From positions 1,567,724 through 1,609,176 of the forward strand of contig CP070821.1 in assembly GCA_020344335.1 (NCBI GenBank): a stretch of DNA of 41,453 bases. Reading direction: 5' to 3'. The stretch is from Gammaproteobacteria bacterium (GTDB taxonomy: Bacteria; Pseudomonadota; Gammaproteobacteria; UBA9214). A model generated the notes under the pieces. That model was not told the DNA's origin. It ran no database searches and saw only the letters and a program-made list of their open reading frames with translations. Made by a program: the position numbers and the translations under genes. This document shows, piece by piece, positions 34,878 to 41,453 of this stretch (position 1 is the stretch's first letter; each line of letters starts with the position of its first letter).

Positions 34878-35447
34878 TTAACCGACCACGTGGTGCTTGC
34901 CCACCAGGGTGACGCTACTCGCCTGGGGCCCTTCTTCCCCCATCTCTTCCACGAAACGCACCTCGCCGCCGACTTCCAGCTTGTCGAAGGCATTGCCCAG
35001 CACACTGTTACGATGAAAATAGATTACCCGTGCGTCCGGAGTTTCAATCCTGCCGTAATCCTCCCCGGGCGCCAGAAAAAGTATCCGGCCGTGCGCCGGG
35101 GCTTGGTGTGTTTTGGTGTTTCCCCGTCGCTTGCGCGTATAGTTTTCCAGCTGGCGCCTCATGGCATCAAAGGCATCACGAATGGCCACATAGACATCTT
35201 CATGGGAATGATCCTTGTGATGGTGTCCCTGGGTCACCAGCAACTCTCCTTCCGGTACGGTCAAGTCAATACGCACCTGATAGAGCCTGCCCTTGTGATG
35301 ATGGCCATGCGGGATCTCCACCATGACCCGGCAACTCATGATTCGATCGGAAAACTGATCAAGCTTTTTTGCTTTTTCACGAATATTGGCCTCCACTGCA
35401 GCAGAGGGTTCCATGTCACGGAAGCTAATCTGTAAGGGTAAATGCAT
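34878..35447 (-). CDS. HPF/RaiA-like ribosome-associated protein with C-terminal cold-shock-like domain
   Basis: A 189-residue protein with two parts. Residues 1-108 are of the HPF/RaiA fold (LQISFRDMEPSAAVEANIRE, then a strand with SCRVMVEIPHGHHHKGRLY and the helix DVYVAIRDAFDAMRRQLENY), which binds the small ribosomal subunit. Residues 119-185 form a cold-shock-like barrel: GRILFLAPGEDYGRIETPD and VIYFHRNSVLGNAF, ending EEGPQASSVTLVG. The His-rich loops HGHHHKG and QGHHHKDHSHED are notable. It may act in ribosome hibernation or stress and bind RNA. The longer frame from 35525 overlaps the previous gene; the ATG at 35447 follows AGGAGGA at the right distance and is chosen. Confidence 0.88.
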   Translation of the reverse strand: MHLPLQISFRDMEPSAAVEANIREKAKKLDQFSDRIMSCRVMVEIPHGHHHKGRLYQVRIDLTVPEGELLVTQGHHHKDHSHEDVYVAIRDAFDAMRRQLENYTRKRRGNTKTHQAPAHGRILFLAPGEDYGRIETPDARVIYFHRNSVLGNAFDKLEVGGEVRFVEEMGEEGPQASSVTLVGKHHVVG

Positions 35448-35521
35448 TTCCGGTTTCCTCCTGAAAGCAAGATTATGTGGATTTGCAGGTTGCGGCAATG
35501 GATCGATCCATGAAGTATCAC

Positions 35522-38353
35522 TCATTCCAGGGGTTTCTCCAGTGCCAAATCCGGTTCGGCGACATGTTGCAGAATCGTCGTGCGAGTGGCGTTGCGCAAT
35601 TTGACCGCTGCCGGCCAGTCGGTGCCCGCCGGCCAGACCGGCTCGGCGATGTGCACACTTACCGTACCCGCCTGCGGATACCAGGTGTTGGCGCGCAATA
35701 TGGAGCGGGTGCCTCTGATGGTAACGGGTACGACCGGTGCGCCGGCCTCGGCGGCGGCCACAAAGGCTCCCATGTGAAACGGCAACAGGCCCGGCATACG
35801 GGTGAACGTGCCCTCCGGAAAGAACAGCAGGGAATGACCGGCCAGGACCTTCTGGGCGATGCGCCGTGCATCCGCCACACCCCGCTGCTTGTCGAAGCGT
35901 TCCACAAAGACGGCACCGATACGCCGCAGGAAGATCCGCGCAATGAAGCTTTGCTCCAGTTCGGCCTTGGCCACAAAAGCGAAGGGAACGGGTAATGTCG
36001 CGATCAGGATTACCCCGTCCAGATAGCTGGAATGATTGGCGACCACCACACAGGGCTGTCCCGGGAGCAACTGGTCCAGACCCCGGACATGCAATGGTAT
36101 GCGGACAAGTCGAAACAGCAATTGCGCTCCTCGGCGCATTGCAGACCAGCGCAAGTTCCAGCGTGGCAATGATACGACCAGTAGCCAGACGGCAGGTGCC
36201 AGCAGCCAGAAGACAGAATGCGCATAGGCTGCATAGCCCGCGTCAGAGAGCCACCGCACTGCGTTGCGCAGGCGCAGTCGTAACGTGATCAGGGCCAGAT
36301 GTCCGAATTGCCGCCATATCGAGCGAGGTCCCCGGCCGATCCGGCCCTGTTCGTGCAACTCGCGGACCGCAGCGCGGCGAATCTTGCCGCTGGAGGTCTT
36401 TAACAGGGTATGGGGCGGTGCCAGTACCACTTCATCAGGCGGCATGCCCATCAAGTCAGTGGCTATGAGGTAGATCCGTTCCCGTAACGCTTCCAGCGTC
36501 GTGGTCTCAACTTCGCGGGATTCGGCCAGGACGATGATCCGTTCCGTACCGGATTTCGGGTCCGAGCTGCCGAATACCGCAACGCAGCCCTTGCGAATCC
36601 CGGGGATATTTCCTATCGCCTCTTCCACCTCATAGGGATAGATGTTACGTCCCCCCCGAATGATGATGTCCTTTGACCGGCTGGTCAGATAGACGTCACC
36701 GCTGCTGATATATCCCAAATCACCGGAATCCAGCCACTCACCGTCGAACAGGCGCCGGGTGGCATCCGGATTGCGAAAATAACCACTGGTGACCGACGGA
36801 CCCCGAAACTGGAGGCGCCCTTCCTGGCGTTCGGGCAACTCGTGCCCTGCCGGGTCAACAATACGGATCTGGTACCCGGGTAATGGCTGGCCACAGGCAA
36901 CAAACTCCAGGGCATGGGGGTCTGACTCCTCGGCCGGGATCGTCATGCCCGAGGACACAAATGGCTCCCGCTGAATGCGATCGATCAGCGGACCACGGCC
37001 AAAGGGGGGAAAGGCCAGCCCCACTGCGGCCTCGGCCAGACCGTACACCGGCGCCATGGTTTCCCGCCGAAATCCGTACCGGGCGAACCGTTCGCTGAAA
37101 TGCCGCACTGTCTGCGGGCTCACCGGCTCGGCACCGTTGAAGACCAGGCGCCAGGAACCCAGATCCAGGCCCTTGATGTCATGATCTTGCAGTTTGCTCA
37201 GGCACAGCTCGAAGGCAAAGTTGGGCGCAGCGGACAAGGTGCCACGATGGTTGTGGATTGCCCATAACCAGCGTCGCGGGCTGGTCAGAAACGCCAGTGG
37301 CGACATCAATACAAGAGGACAAGCATAGTACAGGCTGCCCAGCCAGGCACCGATCAGCCCCATGTCATGATACAGGGGCAGCCAGCTGACAAAGACATCG
37401 GTGGAATCCGCCCGCACGGCCTCGCCCATGGCGCGTATGTTGGCCAGCAGGTTGGCGTGCGTGAGGATCACCCCCTTGGGCTGGCCGGTACTGCCGGAGG
37501 TGTACTGGAGGAAGGCGACATCCTGTGCCCGGACGGGAGGCCTGCTGAATTCCCTGCGGATACCGAGTTCACCGGGAGTAACCACATCATGAAGTTTTTC
37601 GACCTGTGCCTTGAGGAGACGCGCCAAAGGCCGGGCTTCGGGCACCGTGATCAGCAGGACCGCACCGGCATTGGCAAGAATACCGGCATGGCGGCGCAGG
37701 TGATCCTCGATCTGCGTTGGGCGTGCCGGCGGGTAGATGGGCACGGGGACCCCGCCAGCCAGCAAGATGCCGAAAAAGCTGTACAGGTATTCGCTGCTGG
37801 TGGGCAGCATGATGGCTACACTCTGACCCGGTTGCACTGCGCGTTCGTGGAGGCCCGCCGCAACAGACTGTGCACCGTCGAGCAGTGTCGCATAGCTGAT
37901 CTCTTCCGGTTCATCCCTTTCGCCATACAGGTATACATGCGGACGTTGTGGATGGGCAAGTACATGCCAGTCGAGCATCTCCAGCAGTGTTTCCGCCCCC
38001 CGGGGCGTACCCTCCGCCACCCCGGGAGCGGTCACACCTGGTTGTGCCGGTGCGGCTCGCTGGTCTGCGGCAGGCGCGGAGAGCACGGCCCGCAGCAGAT
38101 CGCGAGGTGTTTCCGCGCTCGCCAGTACCTGTTCCGATAGAGCGATCCCGAAGGCACGCTCGATGCGCAGCAGTAATTCCACGCGCGACAGGCTGTCAAA
38201 TCCCAGGTCGCGATCGAGGGTGCTGTCCAGGGTCACATGGATGGTGCGTTGCGGATGCAGTTCCGCCGCCAGGCCGCGCACCACATCCAGCAATGTTTCG
38301 GAGTGCTCCACGGCAGTCTGTTTGTCTCTCCTGTTGCGTTCTGTACCCTGCAT
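35522..38353 (-). CDS. ACP - fatty acyl-AMP ligase - PlsC acyltransferase fusion
   Basis: A 943-residue, three-domain enzyme. Residues 17-95 are an acyl carrier domain with the phosphopantetheine Ser54 in LGFDSLSRVE. Residues 120-690 are a fatty acyl-AMP ligase-like adenylation domain: FLQYTSGSTGQPKGVILTHA from residue 281, YGLAEAAVGLAF in the middle and the catalytic Lys in LKTSSGKIRR. A hydrophobic region near 700-740 may sit in the membrane. Residues 765-935 are a PlsC/LPLAT acyltransferase with H774-SSYL-D779 and FPEGT (845-849). The order would let one protein activate a fatty acid, hold it on its own carrier and transfer it to a lysolipid-like acceptor. In E. coli Aas the order is reversed and there is no built-in carrier. 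It follows the phosphodiesterase gene by 14 bases. Confidence 0.9.
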   Translation of the reverse strand: MQGTERNRRDKQTAVEHSETLLDVVRGLAAELHPQRTIHVTLDSTLDRDLGFDSLSRVELLLRIERAFGIALSEQVLASAETPRDLLRAVLSAPAADQRAAPAQPGVTAPGVAEGTPRGAETLLEMLDWHVLAHPQRPHVYLYGERDEPEEISYATLLDGAQSVAAGLHERAVQPGQSVAIMLPTSSEYLYSFFGILLAGGVPVPIYPPARPTQIEDHLRRHAGILANAGAVLLITVPEARPLARLLKAQVEKLHDVVTPGELGIRREFSRPPVRAQDVAFLQYTSGSTGQPKGVILTHANLLANIRAMGEAVRADSTDVFVSWLPLYHDMGLIGAWLGSLYYACPLVLMSPLAFLTSPRRWLWAIHNHRGTLSAAPNFAFELCLSKLQDHDIKGLDLGSWRLVFNGAEPVSPQTVRHFSERFARYGFRRETMAPVYGLAEAAVGLAFPPFGRGPLIDRIQREPFVSSGMTIPAEESDPHALEFVACGQPLPGYQIRIVDPAGHELPERQEGRLQFRGPSVTSGYFRNPDATRRLFDGEWLDSGDLGYISSGDVYLTSRSKDIIIRGGRNIYPYEVEEAIGNIPGIRKGCVAVFGSSDPKSGTERIIVLAESREVETTTLEALRERIYLIATDLMGMPPDEVVLAPPHTLLKTSSGKIRRAAVRELHEQGRIGRGPRSIWRQFGHLALITLRLRLRNAVRWLSDAGYAAYAHSVFWLLAPAVWLLVVSLPRWNLRWSAMRRGAQLLFRLVRIPLHVRGLDQLLPGQPCVVVANHSSYLDGVILIATLPVPFAFVAKAELEQSFIARIFLRRIGAVFVERFDKQRGVADARRIAQKVLAGHSLLFFPEGTFTRMPGLLPFHMGAFVAAAEAGAPVVPVTIRGTRSILRANTWYPQAGTVSVHIAEPVWPAGTDWPAAVKLRNATRTTILQHVAEPDLALEKPLE

Positions 38354-38367
38354 GACCGGTTTCCGGG

Positions 38368-40773
38368 TTAGTGTGTCCCGGTGGAAAACCGTAACTCGGC
38401 AATCAACGGCAGGTGATCGGAGGCCATGCGTGCGAGTTCCGTGTCCGGGACCTCGATATCCAGCACCTCGACGTGGGGATCCACGAAGACATGATCAATC
38501 CGGGCGGTGGGAAAGCGTCCGAAGAACGTTTGCCGGGGCCGGTGGCTGTCCAGTTCGATCTGCGCATCATGAAGACGACTGCGCAGCCGGCGGCATACCG
38601 TTGACGATGGCAGGGCATTGAAGTCACCGCACAATATCACCGGTCCCCGGCAATTCGGGTGTCCGAGCCAGTCGGGTCCTAGCAGCGCCTCTGCCTGCAG
38701 TCGGCGCTCGCCCGGCAGCAGGCCCAGATGGGTGTTCAGTACCTGATACTCGACGCCGTCCAGCTCAATGGCCACCCACAGGGCGCCGCGCGGTTCAAGC
38801 CGGGGCTTGTCTGGCAGGCCCGGTAATACACCCGTCTTGACCAGTCGCATGGGCAGATGGGTAAGGATCGCATCCCCGTAGCGCTCTTCCTCGATCTGCA
38901 TCGCCGGATGGAAATGAAAATCCATCTCCAGGTAGTGCGCGATGAGGTGCGCCTGGTCCATGCCTTCGGTTCGCGCCCGACCCACGTCCAGTTCCTGCAG
39001 AGCGACCACGTCGGGGGCATAGCGCGCAATGACCCGTGCAATGCGCTCCGGGGCAAGCTTGCCGTCCATCCCGATACAGCTGTGCACATTGTAGGTCATG
39101 ACACGCAGGACCCCCGATGTAACGGTGCGTTTTCGTCGCTCGGGGGCCTTATGCTCGGTACGGCCCAGAAAGCGCAGCGCGGCATGTCGCAGATCGAGCG
39201 CGCGCAGACTGGCATTCCACGTTACCGGCAAGGGGACGTCGCCAGGCAGCAGCGCAAACGCACTGGTTTCCTCGGGACCGGCACCGCCGTGTGCACCATT
39301 CTCGATTGCAAAACTGCACGGTGTCGCGCCGGGGCGCCAACCACAAAGGACGAAATCCCCGGCGTCCGCGTGATGACACAGCATGATCAGTTCCCGGGTG
39401 GTTTCCTCCAGAAAGGGATGATCGGCACCCAGCACTTCGGCATTCTGTCGCGGCAATGTATAGGTACCGGCGCTGGTCCACGCCGTCGCGCCTTCCGGGC
39501 CATCCGCCGTCAATACCAGCGGTACCCGGGCGGTGGTCGCCAGGGCGCGGGCTATGGCCTCGCGCATGGTCGCATCCAGCTCTTGATCGTAGTAGACAAA
39601 GCCGACCGGTCCCAGCCCTGCCACGGTCACCTGCCCGCCGACCGGCTCACCCGGCGCGGGACCACTGACCGGGAACAGTCGCTGGATCCGTTTTCCGCCA
39701 AGCTGCCGTACGCGTTGCGTCTGAATGCCGCGCGAACCCGGCTCCGCCGCCGGCACGGCATTGATACCCAGCCCGGCAAACACCGCGGCCACCGCATCCT
39801 CGATACTGCGGCCAAACAGTTTGTGATAGGGCTCCACTTCTTCCTGGCCGTGGTCGGAATAGACCCACACATCATAATGACAGTGTGCAGAGCGTTGTGC
39901 GGCCCGCCAGATGCGGGCAATAGCATCATCGATACCCTTTAGTGTCCAGTGGGCAAACAGCGAAGTCGGGCCACGGCGATGTGCCTGCTCGTCATAGCCG
40001 AGAAAATTCAGGTGAATGACAGGAACCCCCCTGGCGACATCGATCTTGGTACCGATCGTCACCAGCTCACGCAACAGTATGGAGATGGCCACGCGGGTTG
40101 GCACGAATTTCAATTCCTTGACGAGATCGTAGCCACTGAACAGGCCGCGCACACAGTCTACTATCGCCAGCAGGAATTCGAGCACCAGAAGTGCCCCAAG
40201 ACGTACAAAGCTGTAGGCATTGCTCAGGATCAGGAGTCCCACAAGCAGCGGGTTGGCCCGGCGCAGCGTTGGTCCCCATCCCATTGACGCCGGGCAGAAG
40301 TGGGGTTCGGCGGCGCCGCCCGTATAGTTATTCGCGTAGCAACTCCCTTCCCTGAGAAGCGGTTCCTCCCCGGTCACTTGCAGTTCCCGTTCCACGCCCG
40401 CTGCGGCAGCTGGCTCGAACATGCGCACCAGGTCGCCGGATGCGCTGTCCAGGAAGTTAAAGCCCGGGACCACCCCTTTCACGCCATAGAACAGTTCCCC
40501 CTGAAAAGCGGCAGTTGCCGCCGGCACGCCAGCATACGCGCGGTGCAAGTGGTAGTGTTCTCGCCTGACGAGTCTGCGGAGAAACGGCATTTCGCCCCGT
40601 TTCAGCGCATGACTCAGCTGGGTATGGGAAAGACCGTCGATCTGTACCATGACGAGACCCGGCGAGGTCGCCGGTGCGGTCGACCTCGGCAGGCGCAGCA
40701 GGGTTGCCAGCCATTCGCTGCGGCTCATGGCGCGGCGTATTCGACGCAGGAAGGCTTCGATGCGTCCGATCAT
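38368..40773 (-). CDS. NPP-type phosphodiesterase fused to EEP-family phosphoesterase
   Basis: An 801-residue protein of two hydrolase modules. Residues 35-510 belong to the alkaline phosphatase superfamily, NPP-like: metal ligands D46, D261 and H265 (GYDEQAHRRGP), D307-H308 (YSDHGQEEV) and H495 (NGAHGG), with T87 as the likely nucleophile. A hydrophobic segment (about 174-206) inserted in it may anchor it in the membrane. Residues 555-801 are an endonuclease/exonuclease/phosphatase (EEP) domain: N562, E594, H682, D717-x-N719, D760 and D786-H787 are all in place. Both active sites look complete, so two successive phosphoester cuts are possible. The substrate is unknown; a phospholipid head group fits the neighbours. 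It follows the glycosyltransferase gene by 18 bases. Confidence 0.85.
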   Translation of the reverse strand: MIGRIEAFLRRIRRAMSRSEWLATLLRLPRSTAPATSPGLVMVQIDGLSHTQLSHALKRGEMPFLRRLVRREHYHLHRAYAGVPAATAAFQGELFYGVKGVVPGFNFLDSASGDLVRMFEPAAAAGVERELQVTGEEPLLREGSCYANNYTGGAAEPHFCPASMGWGPTLRRANPLLVGLLILSNAYSFVRLGALLVLEFLLAIVDCVRGLFSGYDLVKELKFVPTRVAISILLRELVTIGTKIDVARGVPVIHLNFLGYDEQAHRRGPTSLFAHWTLKGIDDAIARIWRAAQRSAHCHYDVWVYSDHGQEEVEPYHKLFGRSIEDAVAAVFAGLGINAVPAAEPGSRGIQTQRVRQLGGKRIQRLFPVSGPAPGEPVGGQVTVAGLGPVGFVYYDQELDATMREAIARALATTARVPLVLTADGPEGATAWTSAGTYTLPRQNAEVLGADHPFLEETTRELIMLCHHADAGDFVLCGWRPGATPCSFAIENGAHGGAGPEETSAFALLPGDVPLPVTWNASLRALDLRHAALRFLGRTEHKAPERRKRTVTSGVLRVMTYNVHSCIGMDGKLAPERIARVIARYAPDVVALQELDVGRARTEGMDQAHLIAHYLEMDFHFHPAMQIEEERYGDAILTHLPMRLVKTGVLPGLPDKPRLEPRGALWVAIELDGVEYQVLNTHLGLLPGERRLQAEALLGPDWLGHPNCRGPVILCGDFNALPSSTVCRRLRSRLHDAQIELDSHRPRQTFFGRFPTARIDHVFVDPHVEVLDIEVPDTELARMASDHLPLIAELRFSTGTH

Positions 40774-40791
40774 TTCGGGGGACCTTCCTGT

Positions 40792-41453
40792 TCAGCCGGT
40801 GTCTTCATCCGCTCCGAGCGCGGCATCGGTTGCGCTGCCGATGCCTTTCAGAATTTCCCACTCCACTTTGATGAGATCCAGCAGGTGGTGCCAGTGTTCT
40901 TCCTGCTCCGACCGTTCAGCGGAAATACTGTTACGCAGGTTCGCATAGCAGGCCAGCGCCCTGTCGGCTGAGTGCGACAGGGAAAAGTCTTCGGCAGTTT
41001 CGTGTGCGGCCCGTACGAGTTCCCGGTACTGTGTACCCTGTAACCCTGCCACCCACTGCATTGCCGTGACAAAGGTCTCGATCGATTCCTCGTGCAACAA
41101 GAGGCCATTCTTCCGGTCCCTCATTACCTCTCTCACACCGTGGGCGTCGAGGGCGATGACCGGCAAACCAGCGGCCATTGCCTCGGTCAGCACCATGCCC
41201 TGTGTCTCACTCTTGGAGGCAAAGGCAAACAGGTCCATCGCATGCAGGGCATCGGCCAATTGCGGTCGTTCGAGGATGCTGGCAATGTGCAGGCGCGTAT
41301 CGAGCCCCTCCCTGGCGAAAATTTCGCGGATGGTACTCTCGGACGGGCCTGTGCCGATTACCAGAAAATGTGCATTGCTTGTTTTCTTTAGAAATGCCGC
41401 GGCGGCCTCGGCCAGGAATTCCAGGTTCTTTTCCGGTGCCAGGCGGCCCAGGT
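40792..41453 (-). CDS. Family 4 glycosyltransferase, C-terminal part, cut by window edge
   Basis: The visible 219 codons are the C-terminal half of a GT-B glycosyltransferase of family 4. The start of the visible part, LGRLAPEKNLEFLAEAA, is the typical G-R-x-x-x-EKN motif that binds the nucleotide sugar, followed by FLVIGTGPSE. The EX7E motif is present in SETQGMVLTEAMAAGLPVIA. It ends with an amphipathic helix tail. The rest lies beyond the right edge. It is the first visible gene of the operon and suggests that the product carries sugar. Confidence 0.88.
   Translation of the reverse strand, partial: LGRLAPEKNLEFLAEAAAAFLKKTSNAHFLVIGTGPSESTIREIFAREGLDTRLHIASILERPQLADALHAMDLFAFASKSETQGMVLTEAMAAGLPVIALDAHGVREVMRDRKNGLLLHEESIETFVTAMQWVAGLQGTQYRELVRAAHETAEDFSLSHSADRALACYANLRNSISAERSEQEEHWHHLLDLIKVEWEILKGIGSATDAALGADEDTG

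Overview
The window reads as a chromosomal segment of a Gammaproteobacterium. The strongest evidence is gene order: ftsK-lolA-rarA-(crcB)-serS, aat-infA facing clpA-clpS with a divergent cold-shock gene, and nudJ-x-mnmA-hflD-acnA-purB. These are conserved neighbourhoods of that class. Coding density is high, GC is moderately high, and many adjacent genes overlap by 1-4 bases. I see no tRNA or rRNA gene, CRISPR array, prophage or insertion sequence. I cannot name the genus; the mix would fit an environmental, possibly sulfur-oxidising lineage, but that is inference.

Layout. 1-3.8 kb: a truncated nucleotide-transporter-like gene, an exported beta-lactamase-like serine hydrolase, a lipoprotein acid phosphatase of the HAD class, and a second, complete transporter of the same NTT-like family. 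3.9-10.4 kb (minus strand): ftsK-lolA-rarA, then crcB-DUF190-serS, with a palindromic intergenic repeat between rarA and crcB. 10.5-11.05 kb: a decayed alanine dehydrogenase gene that has lost most of its Rossmann core. 11.1-14.4 kb (plus): trxB, a FemAB-like gene, aat and infA. 14.4-17.6 kb: clpS-clpA (minus) and a csp gene (plus). 17.6-20 kb (minus): icd and an exported DUF302-like protein. 20.2-27.9 kb (plus): nudJ, an unknown exported protein, mnmA (split by an in-frame amber codon), hflD, acnA, purB and a DUF7931-like gene.

28-33.7 kb (minus): a glycine-zipper DUF1269 protein, then a five-gene arsenosugar-type operon: a disulfide oxidoreductase, arsS (radical SAM), arsM (arsenite methyltransferase) and two glycosyltransferase-like genes of the TIGR04283 and TIGR04282 types. 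Together they would methylate As(III), attach a deoxyadenosyl group and process the sugar. 33.7-35.4 kb: dusA and a ribosome-hibernation-like protein with a cold-shock domain.

35.5-41.45 kb (minus, running off the window): a tight operon of a GT4 glycosyltransferase, a large protein joining an NPP-type phosphodiesterase to an EEP-type phosphoesterase, and a 943-residue fusion of acyl carrier protein, fatty acyl-AMP ligase and PlsC-type acyltransferase. This set looks like a self-contained machine for making or remodelling an unusual (glyco)lipid. It is the best candidate in the window for an undescribed system.
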